A DNA stretch of 64,000 nucleotides from Persicaria tinctoria (Eukaryota > Streptophyta > Magnoliopsida > Caryophyllales > Polygonaceae): NCBI GenBank assembly GCA_037127255.1, contig JBANSL010000004.1, forward strand, positions 25,551,967 through 25,615,966, in the 5' to 3' direction. Under the pieces are notes generated by a model, which was not told the DNA's origin, searched no databases, and worked only from the letters and a program-made list of their open reading frames with translations. Shown here piece by piece: positions 22,053 through 32,634 of the stretch (position 1 is the first letter of the stretch; each line of letters opens with the position of its first letter). The position numbers and the translations under genes were made by a program.

Positions 22053-22758
22053 TCAAACCAGACCGTCTTCCTCGTTAGTTTTCGTAGAGGGCGGCGGCGG
22101 ATTGCGAAGCGGCCTCCTCGGCCCCTGTCCCTCCCTCTGCCTTGAACTCGACGGCGGCGTAGGATTCCGAGGGTGCGCCTGACCCATCGACACCGATTGT
22201 AGTCCGGTAGAGGCTCGATGGAGGCTCAGCGGCGATGGCGTGGACGCGATAAACCATAGGTGGGGTGATACTGCACAGCGGCGCGGCGTACTGGGCGCCC
22301 GTCCGGAGAGGCGGCGCGGTGGTCTTACGATCTTATAGAGAGTGGCGGCGATTGATCTCCAGACGACATCCTTGTCATTTAATTTGAATTCGAGGAGGCG
22401 GAAATCACTTACAGTGCACATCGACGGCGAGTCGGCAACCGAGCATCTCTACGATGCGGGTCGTGGCTACCCAGCCGCACGGACTGACACATTGATTGTG
22501 TGGGAAGGCGACGAGGGATCCCAACGAGACCGCTACGGTCGTGCTCCGGGCCACCAGATTTGGAACGGCGTGGCGAAGGCCGAAGGGCACACTGTCTCGC
22601 ACCGGTCAATGCACGAGGGATCCGACATGTCTCCGGTTGTGCCCCTAACACCGGTCAGCAACATGGACGAGCACTCATTGTGCCCTTGACACCCGGTGAC
22701 GGTTGTAGGACCTTCAATCTTCTTGATTAGGGTTCCGATCTTAGGGCTTTTTGATCGG
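22053..22758. other. GC-rich core segment of element E
   Basis: It contrasts in base composition with everything around it and has open frames on both strands (for example 22053-22421 minus and 22342-22689 plus), but none shows a domain I recognise. It could be an acquired host fragment or a decayed leader region. Confidence 0.35.
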
Positions 22759-22776
22759 TTCCCACAGACGGCGCCA
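22759..22776 (-). promoter_or_regulatory. Primer binding site of element E
   Basis: The minus strand reads TGGCGCCGTCTGTGGGAA, two bases inside the 5' LTR. From memory, the same sequence occurs at this position in Tat-type Ty3/gypsy elements of plants. I have not matched it to a tRNA. Confidence 0.65.
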
Positions 22777-22778
22777 AA

Positions 22779-23208
22779 TGTTACGGGGAAAATCCGTTAC
22801 ATTCATTGATGAAAGCACCGGATCATCATCCATGGTCGTCCTCCTGCATAAAAGAAAGAGGGAAGAAGAAGAGGCGGGGCTGCTTCCCCGGAGGAAGCCT
22901 CCGACGCTCAAGTCCGAGTCCGTCTTCTCAATACGACTTTACCGCTATTTATTCTATAAGAAATCATTACCATATTTAAGTCGGTCGAGGCTCTTGATGC
23001 ACGAAACCGTTACCGTATTTAATAGGCGAAACGGTTTTCACATTAATTCCGTATTGAATATTGAGATTTATTGGTTATGATACCGCATAAATATTGATGT
23101 TGTTTTTAACCATTATTTAGGATAATTTTGTATGATAAAAATGATCAACTTACTTGGTAAAAGACCAGAATGCCCTTGTTATGTGAGGACGAGATTTTCC
23201 CTATCACA
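22779..23208 (-). repeat. 5' LTR of element E
   Basis: This is the second copy of the 430-bp LTR, followed by the target duplication ACCTG. Confidence 0.9.
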
Positions 23209-24239
23209 ACCTGTTTGCCAGTTTCATTGAAGGGGTTGGAGATGGAGGTGGTGGGGGTTATTGGGGGTGGAAAACTAGCGATAATCCAACCCCGTTGCCC
23301 CAAGGTGGAGATTGTAAGGGTAAAAATAACCCCCTTATTTCTCTCTTTTTCCCCGACCTGAACTTCACCTTTCTCCTCCATCAATGGCCATTTTGGCGCC
23401 CTCCCTCGTCTTTTTTTTGTTCTGTTATTGTTCGATGACATGGGGTTCTTCGGATTAGCCCTAGCAATCCCTATTTCCTTCTCCCTATTCCTCCATGGAT
23501 CTACAAAGTTTTGCCTCCTTTGCCTCCTTATTCCTCCATGGGGTTCTTCGGATTAGCCCTATCAATCCCTATTTCCTTCTCCGCTGCGAATTCAGTTAGT
23601 TGCGATTTCGCCTCCTTTGACGCTTTTTAATTTTTGGTTGTGCATCTTAATTAATTTTTGGAGTGTAAACTTTGCTAATTGTTTGTTTCATCCCTCATGA
23701 GTGAAAGTGAGGATGAGGCATGGGAGAGATAGGAAGAGCATGGTTTATGGTTGTATTGTACGTGGGAAGAGTGAAAGGTTAAAGCCCATGGGAGAGTTGT
23801 AAATTACACTATAAAAGTTGGGGGCATTTTTGTCTTTTAAATCACAATCCATAAAAATAACCTTCTACTTTCCAAACATTACACGGTGTTATATCGGAGT
23901 TATTTTTTTTAAACAATCTCCACCTCTTCCATCCCCATAACCTATAACACGCCCAAATGCATAAAAATAAGGGAATAACTAAGCATATAACCTTACATGT
24001 TCTCAAAACCATAAACCATACACTACTAGAATTCTGCAATTAGACATCATATGATTTAAGTTTGTCATCAAATCAACAGATGTGAAATTAATTTATGACA
24101 TCAATAATTTTTTTTGTGATGTTTAAAACGGTTTAGACAATAGTCAAATTTTTAGACAGATGTGAAATTGTTAATTCGAAAAAAGGCATAAAAGCGTGAA
24201 AGGGCGGGATTAAAACACTTAGAAATTTCGAAGGTACCT

Positions 24240-24735
24240 TTAAAAAAAAATTGGACCTTCTCTCTCTCCTCACTCCCTCTAAACACGTTCTACTCTCTCC
24301 AGACCCGAGCCCCCAAATCCCGAACTCCTTCATCGACCATCTCTCTCCAGATCCTCCATCTCCGATCATCTCTCTCCGGTGACCGTCCTCCTTACTTCAG
24401 TGCTCCTCCTCGCTATCGTCTTCCTCCCTCCAGTCCTTCTGCTCGCCGGCCACCCGCACAATCTCCTCACCTCCTCATCGCCGCCGTCTCCATCCCTCCA
24501 GATCCGAAATCTCCTCCTCCTCGCCGGCCACTGACATCATCTCTTCACCTCCTTCTCGCCGGCGTCTCCCTCCCTCCAGATCTAAGATCTTCTTCTGCTC
24601 GCCGGCCACCCACACCCTCTCCTCACCTCCTCCTCGACGTCGTCTTCCTCCCTCCAGATCTGAGTTTTCCTCCTTCTCACTGGACATTCACACCGTCTCT
24701 TCATCTCCTCCTCGCCTCCATCTGCCTCCCTCCTC
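24240..24735 (+). repeat. CT-rich leader with tandem repeat of about 75-78 bp
   Basis: A pyrimidine-rich stretch contains roughly four tandem copies of a unit with the landmarks ccctccagatc, ctcgccggccac and tctcctcacctcctcctcg. It lies directly upstream of the ATG at 24749 and would be the 5' leader of a transcript from there. Plant leaders are often CT-rich. A minus-strand frame across it (24475-24687) is a by-product of the repeat. Confidence 0.65.
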
Positions 24736-24748
24736 ACCACCTCCAAAG

Positions 24749-26238
24749 ATGCTCGCCAGGTTTTTCCCTTCTCCCTTTCCGCTCTACCAGGGATTAGTTA
24801 GGGTTAGATTTATTAAATGATTTCCAATTTCTGATTTTGGATGCTAATTTTTTCGTTTTTGATTCATCTGCTAGGATATGGTTTTTGATGTCGAAACGAA
24901 GGTTGTATTGCATACTGAGATGGCCAAGAAAAATGTTTTTATCAAGAGAGGTTAGTTTTTTAGTTTCACTTGTTAGTGAGCTGTGTGATTTAGAATTGCT
25001 CAGTCTGAAATTTTGATGAGTATTGCGATGAATGTGTAATCTGTGGATTTTAAATGCTTGGTGGGAGGCAATGAATGATTGAGAAGATGCATGAAACTAT
25101 GTGACATTAATCCTGTAGCTCTACATTTGCTTATTCTATGGTACTATCATTATCCTTTCTGAAAGTAGGGCATTTAGGTCTAGTACCAAGAGCTATGATT
25201 TGGAGATAACTAGTTATAATTATGAAACCACTACAAAAATTATGGGTAAACAATTAAAAAAACTTCCAAGAGATGATAAAATGGATCAAAAGATATTAAC
25301 TTGGGTGTAATTCATCAGTATCATTATGCTAATTGTTTAATTGGTATTGTTAGGAATATATTCATAGGGTTGGACGGACAGCTCGTGGGGAAGGTGCAAA
25401 GGCCAACACACTTGTTTCCTGATTCCATAGGAGCTCCAATTTCTTAGCTATTTAAAGGTGGGAATACTTTAGATTTCTCTAAAGTGGCTAAATTAAAATA
25501 AGAAAGGAGGAGGAAGCTAATGCATATGGATGTTGGATACTAAATTACTCATGAGTATTCACATATTTGCCTAAAAGCAGAATTGATTGAGGACTAAAGC
25601 CTGATGGGCACGAACTAATTCATTAAATTTGGGTTCAGAGTGTTGACACTAGAATGTAAAATTTTATATTCGTATTTTGCTTTATATCACAGGTGTGGTA
25701 TCTTACTTTTATTACATGCTGGACTGTTTGATTTCAGAAGGAAAAAGTACCGGTGAAGGTGTATGAATTCGACCCGAGGAAAGTGGTTAATCTGCAATCC
25801 CAACTGGTATTTCCTCTTCTCTGCACAATAGGCTCTACTCTTGATTTTATAGTAGCATTGCTAATTTTTAACAACTCCTCGGTCTTTCAGGAGCTGGTCA
25901 TATCAAAAAATTCCACACTAAACCAATCAGCTAAGGATGCATACAGGTCCTATATTCTAGCATATAATTCATATTCTATGAAGGATGTGTTCAATGTTCA
26001 CCGCCTAGATCTTAAGGTAATGATATGTATCCCCACTCGAGTATATAAAAGTTTGAGCAAGTTTGTGACTAGACTTGCACCTATGCGACACTGCAATTTT
26101 TTACAAAAACATTTTCCTTATGTCCCATAGAATGTTATGTGTCAAAAGTTTACTAGGGGAAGTTGAGAGTGCCTTTTGTTATTGCAGGATGTATCTGCTT
26201 CCTTCTGCTTTTCTAGCCCTCCAAAAGTGAACCTGTAA
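24749..26238 (+). CDS. Predicted spliced chimera ending in a DEAD-box helicase C-terminus
   Basis: Five exons with GT-AG borders join in one frame: 24749-24759, 24875-24950, 25738-25806, 25891-26016 and 26188-26238, giving 110 residues. The first 29 residues (MLARIWFLMSKRRLYC...) I do not recognise. From residue 30 the protein matches the C-terminus of the nucleolar DDX18/HAS1-type helicases (Arabidopsis RH27/RH51 type): KVPVKVYEFD, then NQSAKDAYRSYILAYNS, DVFNVHRLDLK and FCFSSPPKVNL. It stops at a TAA, where the family continues; after the stop SSASKVRKKT and NPYG are still readable to about 26320. The helicase motor domains are absent, so no helicase activity is possible. Expression is unknown. 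Exon borders are inferred from splice consensus and family similarity. Confidence 0.6.
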
Positions 26239-26339
26239 ATCAATAGTAGTGCCTCCAAGGTGAGGAAAAAGACACTCAAAGGCGGGAATCACAGATTCAA
26301 TGACAGCAACCCCTACGGCGAAAACAGAAAGAACTAATG

Positions 26340-27400
26340 ATACTCCATAAATTAATTAGGTACTAGCCGTTCCTGTTTCCATTACCACAAGGAGCTCATT
26401 CAATTTTCGGTCTTTCTAGTTAGTTCCATGGGACTTTTCTATACTGTGTTATTTTCGGCAGATTTAGGCTAATTTTCAATTTTGGTGCCCAGCTAGCAAA
26501 ACTGACCTAAAAATGGTGGATGTCTATAAGGAGGAGTTATGGATCTCTGCTGAAGCTCTACTATATTTTCACTCCCCTATAGTTTTCTTGTTGTTTGTTT
26601 GTTTTATGTATTATTGGAGAAAATAGGGGGTTGAACAACCTCGCTTTCATCTTCATTGCATTGCCGCTTCTTAGTTTTGAGATGTTTCCTTTCCTCCCTT
26701 GTGGTATCTTTGATACTGAGTTGGTTCTCGGTTTTTGTAGTGGGAAACTAATTGACATGAATGAAGGATCCATAGTTTGATAGTTCCTGGATTGTCTTTT
26801 TTAAATGATATGTGTTGATAACGTTTGTTATTCTAAAAAGTTTGCTTTATAGAATGGGAGCACACAGTTTTTTTGCCTTTGTTTTTTGTCAACTTATTTT
26901 TTCCTGTATGTTGTTGTTGCAGGCACATATGCTCAGTGACCCTTCATGGAGAATTCTTCTTCCCGTCCAAATTTCATGTCATTTAGGTGTGGACCAAGTC
27001 AAGATGACGGGATGAAGAAAATGGTATCATATCCGATCTCATGTTCTTTCATTCCTTAGTCAACTACTTGTGCTTTTGTCCATGGTCAAATAAACTTGTC
27101 CAGCACTTCTGTTAGATGAATATGATACCATCTAATTGCTCGGGGTAAGGTTGATATTTGATAAGGATATTTCAAAGGCCTTACCCCTCAACTCCCATGA
27201 AAGAAGTTAGTGTCGGATTGTAGGATTAGATTACGTATTCCACTTTGTTTTGTTGCCTTATACTGTAACATTTATTGGTTTTTACTTTTCATTGAAGGCC
27301 TCCCATGGGATTGAAGGGTACTCATTCTTCAAATCACTCTGTATTTTTTGCAATATAATGTCTGGTTTCTTACTTTCTTGGACTATATTTCTGATGTTTT
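26340..27400 (+). other. Intron-like spacer between captured genes
   Basis: AT/T-rich sequence contains one possible extra exon, 26923-27023 (FMENSSSRPNFMSFRCGPSQ in frame), with an AG before it and GT after it. That exon may belong to the TIFY fragment downstream. Otherwise I see nothing. Confidence 0.4.
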
Positions 27401-27419
27401 GCTGTCTTTATTTAACCAG

Positions 27420-28241
27420 AACCCTCCACCTCCAGTAAGCAATCCCCTTTTGCAGACCAATTTCACTAGCTATGGTTAGAATCTCACATGGGCTGCAATG
27501 AGCCAACAATTTCTAGGAATTCCAATGACAGTGACTACTTCCTCTGTTAATCCAGTTGTTGGGTTCACTGATCCTTGGTAACAAACAAATCTCTCCCTTG
27601 AAAATGCCTTCACCAAGATATATCAAATCCTTGAATGCAAATAATTATTGACAGTTGATCATTTTTTGTAGGAATAATAATAAGAAGCCTGCCGTTGCTC
27701 CTGCTCCTGCTCAAATGACCATCTTTTATGCAGGCGCTGTTAGTGTATATGACAAAATTTCTCCTGAGAAGGTATTGCTATCCTTCCTGCTCTACAATGG
27801 TTTCGTCTTACAAATTAGTATTCCTTTTTTGATGTAATCTTAGTTCTGAGTTTTTTCGTCTTTTTAATCTTTTTCCAGGCTCAGGCAATAATGCTACTGG
27901 CTAGAAATGGTTCTTCTGTTGCTTCTCACATCACCTCTGCAAGGCCTCCCATGCTGTCACCCATCACACCCATTATGAATGGTTCGCCGGCTGTACCTAA
28001 TGCCGCAGTTTCAAATCAGCTCCTCAGCACTCAGCTCGGTCCGGGTCTTACAAACCCATTATCTATGTCATCACATCCTGTTGTTCAATCTAGCAGCATG
28101 CAAGTTGGAAAAGATGAGCAGGTGGTGACCAAAACCTCAGGAATTTCCTCTGATCCTGTTAGCAAACCGGAACCTCAAAGAGTGGTTGCTTCCAAAGGAC
28201 CCATTCCTGCGTCTGTCATGACACCATATGCTTTAGCATGA
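27420..28241 (+). pseudogene. Captured TIFY/JAZ-family gene fragment
   Basis: Three exons are recognisable: 27420-27577, 27672-27771 and 27879-28241, with GT-AG introns. The middle and last exons encode a ZIM/TIFY domain: QMTIFYAGAVSVYDKISPEK joined to AQAIMLLARNG, with TIFY as TIFY exactly. JAZ proteins repress jasmonate signalling by binding NINJA through TIFY and MYC/COI1 through the Jas motif. Here a TAG interrupts the first exon after NFTSYG, and the sequence ends MTPYALA-stop, before any Jas motif. What is left could at best make a ZIM-only peptide. It is inside the CACTA element, so it is a captured copy, not the resident gene. Confidence 0.75.
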
Positions 28242-28628
28242 AAAACCACTAGGTATTCGACAATAACCAGCCCCGGGTCTTTGAGTTTTATAAACTGCCC
28301 CTTGTTTCTTTTTCTTGGCTTCCATTATGGGGTGGTGAACTTGTGAAAAACCACTAGGAATTCGACAATATCCAGCCCCTTTTTCTTGTCTTCTTTGATT
28401 ATTCTTGCATACTTTGATTAAGCTTTCTATGCATCTCTTTCTTATCTCTTTCCAACTTGTTTTCAGTTCTCCCTATTTTAATTTACAATCATAATCCAGT
28501 GTCTTCTTTTCTTTCCTTTTTCCTTTATAAATTTGGATTATGTATCACACTATCAAAATTTAGACTTGGTGGCCTTGAATGCTTGTTTGAATTTTTTGTT
28601 TCATGATGCAGAGCTCAACTCCAAGAAA

Positions 28629-28737
28629 ATGATTAAGCTATTTAAAGTAAAGGAGAAGCAGAAGGAACTCCGGGAGAATAACAACGGGAAGGCACCAGTG
28701 AAAAAACAATCTTCTGGAGAACTACGTCTTCATAAAG
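28629..28737 (+). pseudogene. Captured first exon of NEDD8-conjugating enzyme (UBC12/RCE1 type)
   Basis: The exon encodes MIKLFKVKEKQKELRENN and then VKKQSSGELRLHK. This is the characteristic N-terminus of the plant NEDD8-conjugating E2 (RCE1/UBC12), which normally binds the E1 (APPBP1-UBA3/ECR1) and charges cullins with NEDD8/RUB. It ends in a GT donor at the point where the family continues with DISELNLPK. No UBC catalytic domain follows in the next kilobase. It is a fragment carried by the CACTA element. Confidence 0.78.
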
Positions 28738-28799
28738 GTTTTATCTCCTAAATATTTCGCTTCTAATCTTCACCTCATCTATTCTTCACCTTGTTGAAA

Positions 28800-29400
28800 T
28801 CTAATAAGAATTATGGGAGAATACAGCTCCTCAAGCTTAATCTGTTTTGGCTCATTTTTAACTTAACATTTTAGAGAGGGAAAAAAATGTGTGCGCCAAT
28901 CTGTTTTGGCTTATTTTTATTTTTCTGGATATGGACAATTAGGATACTGAAAACCAGTAAAGTAATATTTCATAGGAGTGACCAGGAGATCAATTAAGCA
29001 AAATATGATTGAGTGAAATCAGGAATTTGCTATTGTGTAATTTTCTGTGTGCATGAGTGCTTGTAACTGTCAAGTTTTGTGCATCTGTATGTGTAAGTAT
29101 ATGATTAGATAAGAAGTTGGCAGACCTTGACTTTAATGCCATAAGAGTGAAGTGATTTACACTTGATTAGCAGCTAAAGTAATATAGTGGTATTTGTGTG
29201 ATCATGAATTAATACGAGTAATAACTTACTGGAGTAAGTAATTTAGGAGATAAATTGATACATTAATATATATATATAAGATGACAAGGTTCCCAACACA
29301 CGTCTTACAAACACTAGATGCAAGATGTCGTTGTAGTTCTTTTACTTATTGGATTGTATTATAAATTTAACATGTTTTTGTCATTGTCCTGTTCCAGTAC
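28800..29400. other. Spacer inside the CACTA element
   Basis: AT-rich sequence without a recognisable exon or repeat. It could be intron sequence carried along with the UBC12 exon or with the following exon. Confidence 0.35.
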
Positions 29401-29439
29401 GTGTATTAAACTGTAGTAATTGAGATTGAAGGAACCACC

Positions 29440-29565
29440 ATGGATTCTGCAAAAAATATTGTTGACTTGGAGGCAAAATGTAACCCGTCTGAGAAGGAGA
29501 AAAACGGGAAGATTAGCGAGGAATGTTGTTGGTTGGTGCATGATCTTAAGAGCTTATGTGAAGAG
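29440..29565 (+). CDS. Possible captured exon, function unknown
   Basis: An ATG in a strong plant context (accaccATGG) opens a frame starting MDSAKNIVDLEAKC, rich in Lys and Glu. A possible GT donor follows at about 29565 (gaagag, then gttgag). I do not recognise the protein. It could be a fourth captured gene fragment or a relic of an element-encoded frame. Confidence 0.35.
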
Positions 29566-29599
29566 GTTGAGTTCCCACGTGCTTCGCACGTGGGGATAC

Positions 29600-30262
29600 A
29601 ATTAGTATTTTGTAAATGTTATAGTATGATCCTTTTTTATATGTACATGTTTTCATTAAACGTCCTATTATTTCGAAGAACAACTAAAATGCGATGTTCT
29701 ACCAAAAAAAGCGTGTTGTGTATCCATATTTAAAAACATCGGATTACATATGAAAATAGAAGTGCATTCGTACCTTTAACATCATATCAGTCTATGGAAA
29801 CTGATGGCAGTATAATTATACACATCAATTCGTTCATTTAAATCAATGTGCAATACCTATTTGAACATTAAAATGATATATAAACTCATATATATTTGTC
29901 AAAGTAACATCGTTATCTACCAAATAAATCGATGTGTCAGTGTAGCAACTACATTATTTTATTTTGAAAAAACTGATATAAATGTGGGAAATGACATCTT
30001 CTGTGTATGCAACCACAATAGTGCATTATTTTAGAACGATATAATATCACGTATAATGAACATTAAATTAATACACAGAGAATGGATACTCTAAATGCGA
30101 TGTCGATAATATGGAAATACATCAAATATGCCTATATTTCATGTGGTCGGTTAAATTAAAACAATATAAAATAATAAATTATATATCAGGCATGATTATA
30201 AACGTGATCACTTAAAAAAAACTGTTGTCTATTTTGTCTTAAGACATCACTTATTTTATGTA
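29600..30262. other. AT-rich right part of the CACTA element
   Basis: No gene was seen. Scattered short motifs such as gacatc and cgatgt begin to appear (29998, 30099, 30243) and probably form the start of the right subterminal repeat region, split by the nested element at 30263. Confidence 0.45.
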
Positions 30263-31512
30263 TAGGGTAAATTGCAACTAATATCCCAACCTTTAGGGAT
30301 AGTTGCTTTCAATACCCTAACCTTGTAAAATTTTACAAAATATCCTAACCTATACTATTAGTTGCACTTAACACCCTAGATGAGATTCTTAAATTTAAAA
30401 AATTACCCGCATCATACAAAAATTACAAAAATCACCCATATTCATAAAATGTTTTCAATAAACTCCTAATAAATTTTAAAATTTGAAATTAAAAAAATCT
30501 CTTACAATTTAAGCCCACCCAACCCACCATTCAAAAATAATTATAACAAGTATATAAAATCTACTCCTTTAAAAATATAATATAATTATTTTAGCATTTA
30601 CTCATTTAATATTTTAATATAATTACTCAAAATAATTAATTATGTATCTTAAACATAATACTTTAACAAAAATAAAATAATGTGGATTTTAATAAATAAA
30701 TGCTATGAGATATGATAACTGTTTGTAATATATAAATAGTTACATGATAAAGATATATTAAAAATAATATGGTAAAATTATTATTTTTAACCATATTATT
30801 TTAGTATATCTTTACTATATAATTATCGATTGCAAATGGTTACCGTATCTTTTACCATTTATTTTTTTAAATCTACTTTATTTTATTTTTGTAAAACTAT
30901 TATGTTAAACATTTCTTATAGAATCATTTTTTTAATACCATGGAATTTATGTGTGATACATTATAAGATGTTATGTATTAGTTTTAGTATATATAACATA
31001 ATATTAACTTAAAAAGACAGTATATATCGTATCAAATAATATATAGGGAATATATAGATGTACAAATCGGCATGTATCGAGACAAACTTATGTAAATTTA
31101 GATTTTAATTATAATGTATGTTTTTTAGATAAAAAAATAATTATTTTGATTGATTATATTAAAATTTTAAATGAGTAGATGCTAAAGTAATTATATTATA
31201 TTGTAAAGGAGTAGATTTTATATACCTGTTATAATTATTTTTGGATGGTGGGTTGGGTTGGCTTAAATTGTAAGAGATTTATTTAATTTCAAATTTTAAA
31301 ATTTATTAGGAATTTATTGAAAAATTTTTATGAATATGGGTGATTTTTGTAATTTTTTTATGATGTGGGCAATTTTTTAAATTTAAGAATCTCATCCAGG
31401 GTGTTAAGTGCAACTAATAGTATAGGTTAGGATATTTTGTGAAATTTTATAAGGTTAGGGTATTGAAAGCAACTATCCCTAAAGGTTGGGATATTAGTTG
31501 CAATTTACCCTA
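30263..31512. mobile_element. Long-terminal-inverted-repeat element nested in the CACTA
   Basis: The two ends are inverted copies over roughly 370 bases (left from TAGGGTAAATTGCAAC at 30263, right ending GTTGCAATTTACCCTA at 31512), flanked by TA. The arms differ only by scattered bases and small indels. The AT-rich centre has a further inverted pair around 30740-30830 and no coding frame. Length is about 1250 bp. A TA duplication fits a Mariner/Stowaway-like mechanism, but the arm length also fits Mutator-like or fold-back elements. Confidence 0.75.
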
Positions 31513-31767
31513 TAAATAAAGATGTAAATGTCACATTTTTTCTTTAGGAGGACATCTTCACATGTTTTCAAATGACAAATTATGGATATTCATCAACAAG
31601 TGAATATGTGATAACCAAAATTGAGGGGTTCTAATTAAGAAAAGACATCTGCTTAAAACCGATGTGGAAAGTTTGTATCTTTTACTACACGCACAAAGAG
31701 ATCGGAATTTTTTTTGAAAGACATCTGTTGACAACAGATGTCTAATTGAAGTTTTCTAGTAGTGATA

Positions 31768-32518
31768 ACATCAAACTTTAGCTTCATTATCCTCAATCTC
31801 CAAAATAGATTCCATAACCCACTCAAAATCTCAATTCCCTTGGAATAAGGGTAAGGCTTATCATAGGCTAGGAATAATATAATTTTGTGGAGCTATCAAT
31901 AAAATAGGCTAAAGGTTCAAATTGATTTTAAAGAAAGATATAACATAAGGTAGACATGGATAAATATGTGGCTAAAAAGTTATCTCTATCATTTGAACTT
32001 ATCAAGCAATGAACATGTATATAATCGGTCTTGAAAATAGATAACCATGACAATACTCAATGATAAACGCATAGGAAGAGTAAACCACACAAGAAAAGCA
32101 AAATGAATATAGATGTATCCCTTATAACTCGAAAAAATCTCACAAGGACAAATTTTTGTTGAATATCAAGCATGCTCGCCAAGTTAGATCATACATGCTC
32201 AATTACCTATGCCTAATCGTATTTCACATAAAAACCAGTTTTTTAAGACAAGGTCAAATAATTCCAGAATTCCATGTGATTTATAAGATCATGCACGTAT
32301 AAAGTCAAATAGGACAAAATCAAATTCGATGGAAATCTTTAATAATACAATATGCAATGCATGAAAACAAGACTCACGTTTTTTCTTTAATTTTTCCAAC
32401 ATGTTCTCAATATTTTTTTCATTTTTGACATTTTATATAACATAAATAAAAAGACTAAAAATCAAAACATAGAACAAAAATTCAGACATGAACTAACCTA
32501 ACCTAACTAATTCACTTC
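31768..32518 (-). other. 3' noncoding region of family D, second part
   Basis: It resumes family-D sequence after the CACTA. The patch ggctaggaataatataattttgtggagct (about 31869) parallels ggctaaggataattttgtggagct of A and B. No coding frame was seen. Confidence 0.6.
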
Positions 32519-32570
32519 ACTCCCCCCCCCCCCCCCCCCCACTTATATGTTGCAATGTCCTCAATGCATA
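32519..32570 (-). promoter_or_regulatory. Second polypurine tract of family D
   Basis: The top strand has 20 C residues (32522-32540), then acttatatgttgcaatgtcctcaatgcatag. In element sense this is a degenerate hairpin with loop AGGA, followed by an all-G tract, corresponding in position to the second tract of A, B and C. Confidence 0.6.
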
Positions 32571-32634
32571 GAAACACAAAAAGAAACAATAAAAAATAAA
32601 ATAAAGGGTTTGAATGAAGCAAATGACTAACCAA

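Larger units (their letters stand above)
20982..23208 (-). mobile_element. Short non-autonomous LTR element E with intact TSD
   Basis: Two 430-bp LTRs (20982-21411 and 22779-23208), starting TGTTACGGGG and ending TATCACA, flank a 1367-bp core. The target duplication ACCTG is present on both sides (20977-20981 and 23209-23213). In element orientation (minus) the primer site is at 22759-22776 and a purine-rich tract (complement of ttgcccctcgggtttcttcttc) starts at 21412. No gag, protease or polymerase frame is present. The core holds a 19-bp tandem array and a GC-rich segment of unknown origin. It is 2.2 kb long, so it sits between TRIM and LARD size classes. Confidence 0.9.
20917..23960. mobile_element. 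Possible hAT-like insertion hosting element E
   Basis: Family-D sequence stops near 20917, where agggctcgttcagcagggtg begins, and seems to resume near 23960 after a region whose reverse complement reads gggcgtgttataggttatgggg. These ends are only loosely inverted (GGGC..GTT) and I found no convincing target duplication. Sequence left of element E (gttattgagggtt) and right of it (ggggttattgggggtgg) belongs to this insertion. Class and borders are uncertain. Confidence 0.3.
24021..31764 (+). mobile_element. Non-autonomous CACTA transposon carrying host gene exons (Pack-CACTA)
   Basis: The left end reads CACTACTAGAATTCTGC and the right end, reverse-complemented, CACTACTAGAAAACTTC; after six differing bases both continue AATTAGACATC. 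The 3-bp target duplication ATA is present on both sides (24018-24020 and 31765-31767). Subterminal copies of GACATC / CAGATGT lie within about 200 bases of each end, as expected for transposase-binding repeats of CACTA elements. Between the ends I find no transposase frame. Instead there are exons of at least three unrelated plant genes, all on the + strand, plus a nested long-TIR element (30263-31512). It sits in the 3' noncoding region of a family-D element. Confidence 0.88.

Noticed and set aside
22342..22689. 115-codon + strand frame in the GC-rich core of element E
   Set aside because: Overlapping frames on both strands are equally open and no domain is visible, so composition is the simplest explanation.
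20917..23960. A hAT element with precise ends around element E
   Set aside because: The ends are only weakly inverted and no 8-bp duplication was found. Kept only as a low-confidence feature.
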